Program-made: the position numbers and the translations under genes
DNA from: Kriegella aquimaris
Lineage (GTDB): Bacteria; Bacteroidota; Bacteroidia; Flavobacteriales; Flavobacteriaceae
Reading direction: 5' to 3'
DNA: 64,000 bases
Assembly (NCBI RefSeq): GCF_900103215.1
Contig: NZ_FNGV01000011.1
Location: forward strand, 121,575 to 185,574
In this document: piece after piece, positions 25,196 through 34,708 of the stretch
How positions within the stretch are numbered: position 1 is the stretch's first letter
Layout of the letters: each line of letters opens with the position of its first letter
Notes under the pieces: generated by a model
Told to the model about the DNA's origin: nothing
The model's input: only the letters and a program-made list of their open reading frames with translations
Databases searched by the model: none

Positions 25196-28100
25196 ATGAA
25201 CAAAAGTAAAATTAGATACTTCCTGCTGCTATTTACGGGAATGGCACAGGTGCTTTCGGCCAATATTCTGGGTAATGGGGCAACTGCCAAAATGGATGTC
25301 GCCATAGTGTCGGAAATAAGTTTTCAAGGTATACTTCAAGGCACCGTAATGGATGATCAGAATCTTCCGTTGCCCGGCGCATCAATAGTTATCAAGGGTA
25401 CTACCGACGGTGTCGTGAGCGATTTTGACGGAAACTTTAGTATAACGGCATCAAGTGGCGATATTCTCGTCGTATCGTATATAGGGTATGAATCAAAAGA
25501 AATTGCGATTGCCGATCAAACCCAGATAATAGTTACTTTAGATACATCAAGTAGCGAGTTGGAAGAGGTTGTAGTCACCGCTCTGGGAATTAAGAAAAGT
25601 AAAAAACGCATCGGTTACGCTACCCAAGAAGTCAAAGGAGCTTCAATTCAGAAAGCAATTACCCCTAATGCCTTGGAGTCTTTGTCTGGTAAAGTTGCCG
25701 GACTTACCGTAATTAGTAACGGAGCAGATTTTTTCTCTGATCCAAGTATATTTTTAAGGGGAGAGAAGCCCTTATTGGTGGTAGATGGAGTGCCCCAACC
25801 AAATACCGATTTTTGGAATATCAGTTCTGATGATATCGATAATATCAATGTACTTAAAGGGGCAGCGGCATCAGCCCTATACGGGTCTCTAGGTAAGAAC
25901 GGTGCCTTGCAGATCTCAATGAAAACGGGAAAAGGTACAGATGGTACTGTAGTTTCTGTTAATAGTTCTACAACTTTTCAAACAGGCTTCCTAAGAATTC
26001 CGAAATCGCAGACCCAATATGGTCCGGGAAATACCGGGCGATACGAGTTTGGTACTGGTGCTGCCGGTGGGGGAGGAGTAAATGATTTTGATTATTCAAT
26101 ATGGGGGCCTAAGTTTGATGGTAGGCTAATCAAACAATCTGACTCACCCATCGACCCAGATACGGGTGAACGTATTCCAACACCTTGGATTTCAAGAGGC
26201 CCCGATAACCTCGGGAATTTTGTAGAGACCGGTCTAGTTACTTCTAATAATTTTACCGTACGCTCGAGTTCTGAAAAGGGCAGTTTTATTGTTTCGAATA
26301 CCTACAAACATGCGAAAGGCTCGATTCCGGGGCAAAAGCTTGATATTAATACCATTAGGCTCTCCGGGAACTTGAATGTTTCCGATGCGATTACCGTTGA
26401 TGCTTCATTACAGTACAACTATCAATATTCCGATAATAGAATAAGGGGGAGCTATGGCCCTACTTCGCCTGTTTATTTGTTGAGTATTTGGGGAGGGGCT
26501 AATTTTGATGTGCGAAATTTGGAGCATGTCTGGGTTCCGGGCAAGGAAGGTATAAAACAAGATTTTGTTGAAAATTGGCGGTACAATAACCCTTATGCCT
26601 TGGCCTATAATTGGAAAAAGCCATGGACCAAACATGATATACTTACGTACGCAAAGGTGAATTTTAAGCTTTCCGATAAAGTTAATGCCTTTGTAAGAAG
26701 CTCGCTCAGCACCTATTCCCTGACCGATAACGAAGAAATTTCCATGGATATTTACAATTATGACATTCCTGACAGGGGAGGGCGGTTTAGGTACAATGCT
26801 TCGCGTCATTTTGAGAACAATACCGATTTTTTAATAACATATAGCGACCGATTCTATAATGATGATGTTTCTGTAGAAGCCACTCTCGGAGGTAATCAGC
26901 GCTATTACAACATGCAGAGAGAAAGCGCAAGTACAACTCAGTTAATTGTACCTGAGATTTTTACGCTTGAGAATTCAGTAGATCAAGTAACGCCTACCAG
27001 TTCAAAGGTGTCACAAGGGGTCTACAGTGCCTATGCCGTTTTAGACTTCTCTTATAAAAATCAAATATTTTTTGGAATGACGGGCAGGGTAGATAGGTCA
27101 TCGACGCTTCCGGAGGCAAACGATACATTCTTCTATCCGTCCATTTATTCGAGTATCGTACTGAGCGATATGATTAAATTTCCAGATTTTATCAATTATT
27201 TAAAATTAAGAACGGCATATGCTCAGGTAGGTGGTGATTTAGGTATATATGAGGCTACAAATTCGTATTCCACAGATAGATATAGAAATTTGCCGACCGC
27301 AAATTATCCCAGTACTTTAGAGAATCCCGATTTACAACCCTCATTTACCAATTCTTATGAATATGGATTTGAAATGAAATTTTTCAAAAGTAGATTGGGT
27401 ATCGACTTTTCATATTATAGAAACCAAAATGGCCCGCAAATCTTTACACAACCATTTTCCGACGCTTCGGCCTATAGTGGAATTTTGTTGAACGGAAGAA
27501 CCACGGAACGAAAAGGACTAGACTTCTCGATAACCGCCTCACCGATACGAACAAAAAATTTCAATTGGAACGCCATTATTAATTTTGATAAATCTAAGAA
27601 CTACTTAACATCCTTGCCAGCATTACCAGATGGCACCGTGCCAGAATGGGAGGGCGAATCCGATGCTAATTTTAGAACAAAGGTGGGTACGCCCATTGGT
27701 GATTATTGGTATTATGTGTGGGAGGAATCCCCAGATGGTGAGCTGATTATTTATGAAAATGGATTGCCTAAAAGGACGGATTTTAAAGTGAATACAGGAA
27801 ATACGCAACCTGATTTTATTGCAAGCATTAATAACTCTTTATCGTATAAAGACCTAACTCTTAGTTTCTTGTTTGATGGTAGATTTGGTGGAATAACCCA
27901 AGATGCCTATGAACGCGATCTTTGGAGGGCAGGAGGTCATCCTGATGCTATTCATCCAGAAAGAGAATTGTCGAATATTGCCTATATCAATGGAGGTGAT
28001 GCCAAAACAATGCAAATAGAAGGGGTGACCATTATATCCGGTGATGCAACATACGACCCAGATGGAAATATTCTTACAGATACTCGGGTGTTCGAACCGA

Positions 28101-28405
28101 GTACCTACATGGTAGATTACCAGTCTTGGGCAAGCCGATATAAGGCAGATTGGCCCAGTGTTATTAAAGACAAAACCTTTATTAAACTTAGAGAGGTAGC
28201 GTTAACGTATAATTTTACTTCCAAAATATTAGATAAAACCTTCTTTGATTCTGCCTCGTTTTCGATAATCGGTAGAAACTTATTGTATTGGACAAAAGAT
28301 CACTATTACGGGGATCTAGACACCTATACTTTAAATCAAGGAGATACGGGGTTGCAACTACCTTCTCAAAGATCGGTTGGTTTTAATCTAAATGTTTCAT
28401 TTTAA
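25196..28405 (+). CDS. SusC/RagA-type TonB-linked outer-membrane transporter
   Basis: 1069 residues. A signal peptide is followed by a carboxypeptidase-like regulatory domain (about 48-125, 'GTVMDDQNLPLPGASIVIKG'), the TonB-box region 'LEEVVVTALGI', a plug domain ('LSGKVAGLTVIS', 'LKGAAASALYGSLGKNGAL') and a 22-strand-type barrel ending 'RSVGFNLNVSF'. No STN domain is seen. SusC proteins import ligands delivered by SusD. Here the neighbours lack polysaccharide enzymes and instead include phosphoesterases and an aminoethylphosphonate pathway, suggesting a phosphonate-bearing ligand. Confidence 0.95.
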   Translation: MNKSKIRYFLLLFTGMAQVLSANILGNGATAKMDVAIVSEISFQGILQGTVMDDQNLPLPGASIVIKGTTDGVVSDFDGNFSITASSGDILVVSYIGYESKEIAIADQTQIIVTLDTSSSELEEVVVTALGIKKSKKRIGYATQEVKGASIQKAITPNALESLSGKVAGLTVISNGADFFSDPSIFLRGEKPLLVVDGVPQPNTDFWNISSDDIDNINVLKGAAASALYGSLGKNGALQISMKTGKGTDGTVVSVNSSTTFQTGFLRIPKSQTQYGPGNTGRYEFGTGAAGGGGVNDFDYSIWGPKFDGRLIKQSDSPIDPDTGERIPTPWISRGPDNLGNFVETGLVTSNNFTVRSSSEKGSFIVSNTYKHAKGSIPGQKLDINTIRLSGNLNVSDAITVDASLQYNYQYSDNRIRGSYGPTSPVYLLSIWGGANFDVRNLEHVWVPGKEGIKQDFVENWRYNNPYALAYNWKKPWTKHDILTYAKVNFKLSDKVNAFVRSSLSTYSLTDNEEISMDIYNYDIPDRGGRFRYNASRHFENNTDFLITYSDRFYNDDVSVEATLGGNQRYYNMQRESASTTQLIVPEIFTLENSVDQVTPTSSKVSQGVYSAYAVLDFSYKNQIFFGMTGRVDRSSTLPEANDTFFYPSIYSSIVLSDMIKFPDFINYLKLRTAYAQVGGDLGIYEATNSYSTDRYRNLPTANYPSTLENPDLQPSFTNSYEYGFEMKFFKSRLGIDFSYYRNQNGPQIFTQPFSDASAYSGILLNGRTTERKGLDFSITASPIRTKNFNWNAIINFDKSKNYLTSLPALPDGTVPEWEGESDANFRTKVGTPIGDYWYYVWEESPDGELIIYENGLPKRTDFKVNTGNTQPDFIASINNSLSYKDLTLSFLFDGRFGGITQDAYERDLWRAGGHPDAIHPERELSNIAYINGGDAKTMQIEGVTIISGDATYDPDGNILTDTRVFEPSTYMVDYQSWASRYKADWPSVIKDKTFIKLREVALTYNFTSKILDKTFFDSASFSIIGRNLLYWTKDHYYGDLDTYTLNQGDTGLQLPSQRSVGFNLNVSF

Positions 28406-28416
28406 TACTGTTAATC

Positions 28417-29919
28417 ATGATAAAAAATATAATTTTCAAGTCCACTATGGTGATGATGCTCTTCGCGACCTTAAACAGTTGTTTAGATTATGAGGATTTA
28501 AGGGATAACCCCAATGAACCCAATTCGGTACCTCCCAGTTTAATTTTTACCCAAATCGTTCCAGGGCCGACCACCTCCTTCAGTGGAACCTATGAGAAAA
28601 TGCAATACCACATGTGGATTGCTACGGACAATGTGTTTTCCCCAAATTTCAATGATGGGTATGATGGCTCGTTTGATTATTCTACATTAAGAAACATAAT
28701 TCAAATGGAGGAAGAGGCCGAAGCTGCCGGTGCACCTGCCTATATCATTCTTGGAAAATTCTTAAAAGCTAGGATTTTTGTTGAAATGAGTAGGCGAATG
28801 GGGGATATTCCGCTATCGGAAGCAGGTCAGGGCATTGATATTCCACAGCCTAAATATGATTCCCAGAAATCCATTTATATACAATGCCTAGATTGGTTGA
28901 ATGAGGCCAATCAAGAGCTGGGCGCTTATATTTTAGAGAATCCGGGAGTTACCATCGATGGAGACCCCTACTATGGTGGGGACCTAAAACAATGGCAAAA
29001 ATTTATCAACGCCTATGCCCTTCGAGTGCTGATTTCTCTGAGTAAAAAAGAAAATGAAGCAGGATTGAATGTTAAAGAACGTTTTGCCGCGATTATTAAC
29101 AACCCTGGCAATTATCCGCTCTTGTCAGGCTTGAGCGATAACGCGCAATTGGAATATAGCAATGAAGATGGTTTCAGGCAAACGTATAATCCTGATGAAG
29201 CGGTTCGAAAAGAGGCCGTGGTACTTACTAGCACCTATTTAGATATCCTCATAAACAATGAAGATCCAAGGTTAATGAAAGTGGCAGACCCCACAAAAGA
29301 TGCCCTTGAGGCCAATCCTGGAAACGAAGTCGCGGTAAGGGCAGATTATAACTCGTATGCGGGAGCTGATATTTCGGGGTCGGCAACGGAAAACTCCTCT
29401 AAGAAATTAGATGGCGATTATTCATTTCCAAATGATGAAAGGTTTTGGAACTACGTGGGGCAACCGGGTGTTCTTATGAGCTATTGGGAACAGGAACTGC
29501 ACATTGCCGAAGCGGCCCACCGTGGTTGGGTATCTGTTGATGCTAGTACCCATTATGATAATGGTGTAACGGCTTCAATGGAATTTTACGGAGTTGATCC
29601 TGCTGAAATAAACGATTATTTAACTAATAAGCAGCCCTATTTGGCGGGTGATGCGGGTTTGACCAGAATTTTGGAACAGAAGTACCTGGCGTTTGCAGAA
29701 AACTCGGATCATGAATCGTTTTTTACAACACGCAGAACCGGTGTACCCTCATATTTGTTTACTCAAGAACACAATAGTATCGACAGATACCCTGTTCGAT
29801 GGACGTATCCGGAATCTGAAGATTTGAACAACAAAAATAACTATAGGGCGGCTTTGGTTGCTCAGTTCGGTTCTGAAGTAGATGATAGGGATCAAGTAAT
29901 ATGGATACTACAAGATTAA
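28417..29919 (+). CDS. SusD/RagB-type nutrient-binding lipoprotein
   Basis: 500 residues, 11 nt after the SusC stop. Lipobox-like 'TLNSC' (Cys22), then 'DYEDLRDNPNEPNSVPPSLIF', a hallmark of the SusD-like_2 group. Helical TPR-like parts occur through residues 100-300, and 'EQKYLAFAENSDHESFFTTRRTG' is a typical C-terminal pattern. It should cap the SusC barrel and bind the ligand on the surface. The ligand class is open; the operon points to a phosphonate-containing compound. Confidence 0.93.
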   Translation: MIKNIIFKSTMVMMLFATLNSCLDYEDLRDNPNEPNSVPPSLIFTQIVPGPTTSFSGTYEKMQYHMWIATDNVFSPNFNDGYDGSFDYSTLRNIIQMEEEAEAAGAPAYIILGKFLKARIFVEMSRRMGDIPLSEAGQGIDIPQPKYDSQKSIYIQCLDWLNEANQELGAYILENPGVTIDGDPYYGGDLKQWQKFINAYALRVLISLSKKENEAGLNVKERFAAIINNPGNYPLLSGLSDNAQLEYSNEDGFRQTYNPDEAVRKEAVVLTSTYLDILINNEDPRLMKVADPTKDALEANPGNEVAVRADYNSYAGADISGSATENSSKKLDGDYSFPNDERFWNYVGQPGVLMSYWEQELHIAEAAHRGWVSVDASTHYDNGVTASMEFYGVDPAEINDYLTNKQPYLAGDAGLTRILEQKYLAFAENSDHESFFTTRRTGVPSYLFTQEHNSIDRYPVRWTYPESEDLNNKNNYRAALVAQFGSEVDDRDQVIWILQD

Positions 29920-29936
29920 CCAACCTTAAAACACTT

Positions 29937-31667
29937 ATGATGAATAGAATATATATACTAAGAAAAATTAAAAGGATAGCACCGCTATTTCTTTTTACCG
30001 TTTTGTTTATTCCCTTTGGCTGTTCTGACAAAGGCGAAGGGTGGAACGATGAAAGATATCTGGAAAATTTCGAGTTTTATCTTTATCATACCAACCCGCT
30101 TACCGGAGAAGATTATACCCCTGAAGAATTGGCTGAATTGACCTATGATCCCAGAGAAAAAGAATCATATGCAGAGGGCCAAACAGTAGATTTGGCGGTA
30201 GTAACCTCTAAGTTGCCTTCAGAAATTAAGGTCCTCTCTGGAACGGATTTGTCCGTTCTCGAGACTCTGACAGATTTTCCAACTTTTGGGGATCAATTTA
30301 AATCTAAGAGTTTTGTATCCAGTTTAGACGCACTTGGTCTCTTGGAAATAGGAGATAAAACTACCCTTAAGTTTGAAATTCTATATGTCGATGGTTCAAT
30401 TGGGGCCGCCAGCTTTGAAATTAAGAAAGACAAGTTTTTTGATCCGAATGCAGTGATTGATACTTTTGTTTATTTAAAGAAGAGTACTGGCGAAACGATT
30501 CCTTTGGCAATTGACGAAAAAGTAACTTCTAGAGTAAAAGATGCGGCATATGGATCTATAGTAGAGTTTAATGGTAGCGATAACCAGGTAGAGATTTTAG
30601 AGGTTCCTGAATTGAGTTTTAGGCATGAAAGTGATTATTCCATTGGGTTTTGGGTAAATACGACATCAACGGAAAGTGATCCTGTGATGATCGGAAATCA
30701 AGACTGGGGCAGTTCTTCCAACCCGGGACTGACCATAGCCTTCCGTGGTGATAACTGGCGAGTAGCAACCTCAGACGGTGTTACGAAAGCAGATACTGAT
30801 TATGATGGCAGCTTTAATGATGGTGATTGGCACTACATAGTCACCACTTTTGATCGAGATGGTAACATGACGTTGTATCAAGATGGTGCTTCGGTTGCCA
30901 CCGCAAGTATGGCAGGTATTGGAAGTTCAAACAGTGGAAACCCACTTCGTGTGGGACAGGATGGTACCGGTGCCTATGGTCAATTTTTTGAAGGAAGCAT
31001 TGGGGAAATCTCCATCTTTGATTATGTTTTGACTGCTCCACAGGTGGCTGGTATTTCTTCGCCATTGACCGGAGTACAATTAAAAACCCAGGACGGAATC
31101 GTCAAGAATTTGTCGGTATCCAACAGCGGAGCTGCCATGGGTAGTGAAAATGATATGTTCGGCTATACATTTAACGGGGCAGATCAATATGCTACTATTG
31201 ATGACTCAGAATTGGCATTTAGACATGACAGTGATTATTCTATCTCCTTTTGGGTAAATACCACTTCCTCCGACAGTGATCCTGTAATGTTGGGCGATCA
31301 AGATTGGGGCAGTTCCAGTAACGATGGCTTGACTATAGCATTTAGGGGTAGTAATTGGCGTGTAGCAACCTCGGATGGAGAAGGAAATAAGGCAGATACC
31401 GATTTCAATGGTGGCTTTAATGATGGCCAATGGCATTTGTTGACAGTGGTATTTGATAGGGATGCCAATATGACCATGTACCAAGATGGTAAAGAAGTAG
31501 CCAGTACTAGTATGGCCGCGGTCGGGAATACGGAGAGTGGTAATCCGTTGCGATTAGCTCAAGATGGTACAAGTAATTATGGCCAATTTTTCGAGGGTAA
31601 AATTGCTGGTGCAGTGATTTACGATTATGCACTTACGGTCGAAGAAGTCGCCTTATTGTTTAATTAA
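29937..31667 (+). CDS. Lipoprotein with two tandem LamG-like domains
   Basis: 576 residues from 29937 (MM start); a frame from 29901 would overlap the SusD gene. Lipobox-like 'PFGC' near residue 29. An unassigned region (about 30-200) precedes two concanavalin-A/LamG-like domains at about 203-371 and 406-576. The two are close copies: both contain 'SDYSI.FWVNTTS', 'QDWGSSSN.GLTIAFRG' and 'DGTG/S.YGQFFEG'. In SusC/D loci this position usually holds a surface glycan-binding protein. It probably binds the polymer or lipid headgroup at the surface. Confidence 0.85.
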   Translation: MMNRIYILRKIKRIAPLFLFTVLFIPFGCSDKGEGWNDERYLENFEFYLYHTNPLTGEDYTPEELAELTYDPREKESYAEGQTVDLAVVTSKLPSEIKVLSGTDLSVLETLTDFPTFGDQFKSKSFVSSLDALGLLEIGDKTTLKFEILYVDGSIGAASFEIKKDKFFDPNAVIDTFVYLKKSTGETIPLAIDEKVTSRVKDAAYGSIVEFNGSDNQVEILEVPELSFRHESDYSIGFWVNTTSTESDPVMIGNQDWGSSSNPGLTIAFRGDNWRVATSDGVTKADTDYDGSFNDGDWHYIVTTFDRDGNMTLYQDGASVATASMAGIGSSNSGNPLRVGQDGTGAYGQFFEGSIGEISIFDYVLTAPQVAGISSPLTGVQLKTQDGIVKNLSVSNSGAAMGSENDMFGYTFNGADQYATIDDSELAFRHDSDYSISFWVNTTSSDSDPVMLGDQDWGSSSNDGLTIAFRGSNWRVATSDGEGNKADTDFNGGFNDGQWHLLTVVFDRDANMTMYQDGKEVASTSMAAVGNTESGNPLRLAQDGTSNYGQFFEGKIAGAVIYDYALTVEEVALLFN

Positions 31668-31828
31668 GAGCAAAACCTAATTAGTTGAAAATAGAGTTGA
31701 GTTAGTTTAGTTTTTTAAATGAAGGGGAGTCTTAACTGCTCTCCTTTATTTTTCTTGTCTATTGGCCACTCCTTGTATTCAGTGGTAAAGCACAAGTATT
31801 TTAAGATGGTTCTATAATTGGTAACTGA

Positions 31829-33481
31829 ATGAATAAAAACAACGTCTTGATAATAATGATGGCATTATCGAGTATAATGTCGTGTTCAAAAAAAGATGCC
31901 TCGACAGATTCGGAACAAAATCCAACCGAAGAAGCTATTGTGAAAAAAGTATTGATAATTGGTATTGATGGCTGTAGACCAGACGCGCTTACTAAGGCGA
32001 ACACCCCGAACCTTGATGCGTTGATGGCTAATGGAACTTATTCCTTGGATGCAAGAAATTCGGGGATTACCTCTAGTGGCCCCGGATGGTCGGCAATGTT
32101 GACCGGTGTGTGGGAAGACAAACACAAGGTTGTTGATAATTCGTTCACCGGCAATAATTTCAGCAAATACCCACATTTTTTTAAAAGAATCAAAGAAGCG
32201 TATCCAAGTGGTCGTACGGTGTCGGTATCTCAATGGCATCCTATTAATGAACATATTGCGGAAGGCAATGTCGACATAATGAGGAATACCCAAGATACAA
32301 GTACCGATGTGAAAAACAAGGCCATTGCCGAAGTTGGGATAGACGACTTGAGCGCCCTGTTCGTTCATTTTGACGATGTAGATCACGCAGGCCATAGCTC
32401 GGGTTTTAGCACCAATAATCCCACGTATTTAAATGCTATCGAAACAGTTGACAGCGCTTTGGGAGAAATCGTATCTGTCTTAAAAAAACGGGATAATTAT
32501 ATTGATGAAGAATGGGCGATAATTGTAAGTACCGACCATGGTGGCTTTGGCACTAGCCATGGTGGAAACTCGGAAGAAGAGCGAACCATATTTATGATTG
32601 TCAGTGGAGACGGGATTCCAAATAGAAAGATTGCCAAAACAACTACAGAAATAACCCTGCCACCGGTAGATAACTGTTTGGCGAGTACTACGGAACTCCA
32701 TTTTGATTTGGATACAAGTGTGGAAATATCGAATAATTCAGGATACAACTTTGGTGAGAATCAAGATTTCTCAATAGAGTGCCGCGTTAGAACAAAATTA
32801 CCTAATGATGTAAGTATCGTTGCCAAAAAGAATTGGGAAAGCGGACTATTGCCTGGGTATGTTTTTTCATTTAAACCCAGCACTAAAAATTTCAAAGTCA
32901 ATGTCGGTGATGGAAGCCATAGAGTTGATGTCGAGGCGGGAATTATTACCGATAACGAATGGCACACCCTTAGCGCAACTTTTAATAGAGACGGTAATTT
33001 ATCGGTATATGTTGATGGCGTTTTAAAAAATAGTGCTTCCATGTCCGTGATAGGAAATATAGATAATAGCCTCCCCTTTACTATTGGTGCCGATGGCAAT
33101 AATGCCTTTAGATATAGTGGTTACCTTGCCGAAGTACGGGTTTTTAACACTTTGTTGAGTGGAGTTGATATTGAAAATTGGAAATGTAAAGTATTGGATG
33201 TCACCCATTCAAAAATGGAAAATTTAGTTGGATATTGGAAACTGACGGAAGGGATAGGCGAGATTATAGAAGATTCAAGTTCTTTTGGGGCTGAGGGGGT
33301 GCTTGCGGGTGGCGCTTGGGAAGATGCGACTGTTGATAAAATCAATGTGGTCTCCAATTATGAAAATACCCCACGTACGGTCGATGTTGTAAAAACAGCT
33401 TTAAACCATCTCTGTATACCGCTCCAACGAGATTGGAATATTGAAGGAAAGTCATGGCTAAGTACAGATTGTTCAAATTAG
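31829..33481 (+). CDS. Alkaline-phosphatase-superfamily phosphodiesterase with inserted LamG domain
   Basis: 550 residues, lipoprotein (Cys19). The type I phosphodiesterase/nucleotide-pyrophosphatase core has metal ligand Asp47 in 'IIGIDGCRPD', a candidate nucleophile Ser83 in 'ITSSGPGWSAML', 'DDVDHAGHSSGF' and 'STDHGGFGTSHGG'. A LamG-like domain at about 290-500 separates this from the core's C-terminal piece (about 512-544, 'NHLCIPLQRDW'), which matches the C-terminus of the next gene's product. It should hydrolyse phospho- or phosphonoesters at the cell surface. The substrate is not shown by sequence. Confidence 0.85.
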   Translation: MNKNNVLIIMMALSSIMSCSKKDASTDSEQNPTEEAIVKKVLIIGIDGCRPDALTKANTPNLDALMANGTYSLDARNSGITSSGPGWSAMLTGVWEDKHKVVDNSFTGNNFSKYPHFFKRIKEAYPSGRTVSVSQWHPINEHIAEGNVDIMRNTQDTSTDVKNKAIAEVGIDDLSALFVHFDDVDHAGHSSGFSTNNPTYLNAIETVDSALGEIVSVLKKRDNYIDEEWAIIVSTDHGGFGTSHGGNSEEERTIFMIVSGDGIPNRKIAKTTTEITLPPVDNCLASTTELHFDLDTSVEISNNSGYNFGENQDFSIECRVRTKLPNDVSIVAKKNWESGLLPGYVFSFKPSTKNFKVNVGDGSHRVDVEAGIITDNEWHTLSATFNRDGNLSVYVDGVLKNSASMSVIGNIDNSLPFTIGADGNNAFRYSGYLAEVRVFNTLLSGVDIENWKCKVLDVTHSKMENLVGYWKLTEGIGEIIEDSSSFGAEGVLAGGAWEDATVDKINVVSNYENTPRTVDVVKTALNHLCIPLQRDWNIEGKSWLSTDCSN

Positions 33482-33715
33482 ACATTGATTGATGCTTGGA
33501 ATAATAGAAAAATGGGATTGTTACTCAGGGTAATTGTTAGTGAATCATTTAACAATTGTAATTTTATTGAGGTATCTAATTGAATTCCGATTCTAATGAC
33601 GGCAATCAAGAAGTGTGATTATTAGATAGTTTATAGAAATGAAAAGTAGAAATAAAGAATAATCAAAATAAATTCTTAACCCCATATTTATATGTGTTTT
33701 AATAAATTGCAAACT

Positions 33716-34666
33716 ATGAAGAAAATAAAAAAAATAGTGTTGGTTTTGTCTGTAATCTTTGTGTATTCCATTAGTAGTGCGCAAACCGATATGTTGAAAA
33801 GACGCGTCAAACATGTAGTGGTCATCGGATTTGACGGACTTAGTCCTGATGGTCTAAAGAATGCCAAGACCCCCAATTTCGATCAACTTATTAAAGAGGG
33901 CGCCTCAAGCATGCATGCGCGGGGCGTATTACCTACAAGTTCGAGTACCAATTGGGCCACTATGATTATGGGGGCAGGCCCTGAGCAGCACGGTATCACA
34001 TCCAATGGTTGGAAAGTTAAAGATCATGTGTTGCCTCCTGTGGTCGAAGATGATGAGGCCATATTTCCTACGATATTTAATGTAGTGAATAAACAACTGC
34101 CAGATGCCGAGATAGGGGTCATTTATGATTGGGGTGACTTCGGTCGTCTGTTCGAGAAATCTGCCGTTGATTATGATATAAATCCGAAAACGGCGGAAGA
34201 AACGGCGAAAACAGCAAGTGCTTATATTGAAGATAAAAAACCCACTTTTACCTTTGTTCATTTAGATCATATCGATCATGCAGGTCATGAGTTCGGTCAT
34301 GGTTCAGGGGAATATTATAAATCGGTTGAGGTTGCTGATGAACTATTAGGAGAAATAATGAATGCTATTAAAAAAGCAGGAATGTCAAAAAATACATTGG
34401 TCATTCTTAGTGCGGACCATGGAGGTTTTGAAAAGGGACATGGGGGCGAAACGCTGGGTGAAATTGAAATTCCTTTTATTCTTTGGGGAAAAGGAATAAA
34501 GAAAAATTATAAAATTCCGAATGCGGTCTATCAATATGACAATGCAGCAACTGTTGCATTTGCCTTGGGGCTGAAAAGACCCTGGGCGTGGATTGGCCGG
34601 CCATTGATAATGGCCTTTGAAGGTTTCGAAATTGATGACTCCTATCCAATAGTTGAAAAAAAATAA
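33716..34666 (+). CDS. Alkaline-phosphatase-superfamily phosphoesterase, exported
   Basis: 316 residues from ATG 33716, chosen because it begins a good signal peptide ('KKIKKIVLVLSVIFVYSISSAQ'); an in-frame ATG at 33692 would spoil it. Motifs: metal ligand Asp40 in 'VIGFDGLSPDGL', candidate nucleophile Ser76 in 'PTSSSTNWATM', 'LDHIDHAGHEFGH' and 'SADHGGFEKGHGG'. It is a compact relative of the preceding enzyme without LamG. It probably works in the periplasm on fragments imported by SusC/D. Confidence 0.87.
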   Translation: MKKIKKIVLVLSVIFVYSISSAQTDMLKRRVKHVVVIGFDGLSPDGLKNAKTPNFDQLIKEGASSMHARGVLPTSSSTNWATMIMGAGPEQHGITSNGWKVKDHVLPPVVEDDEAIFPTIFNVVNKQLPDAEIGVIYDWGDFGRLFEKSAVDYDINPKTAEETAKTASAYIEDKKPTFTFVHLDHIDHAGHEFGHGSGEYYKSVEVADELLGEIMNAIKKAGMSKNTLVILSADHGGFEKGHGGETLGEIEIPFILWGKGIKKNYKIPNAVYQYDNAATVAFALGLKRPWAWIGRPLIMAFEGFEIDDSYPIVEKK

Positions 34667-34708
34667 GGCATATCAAATAATAAAAATAAGGCTTTTTTAA
34701 TCTGAAAA

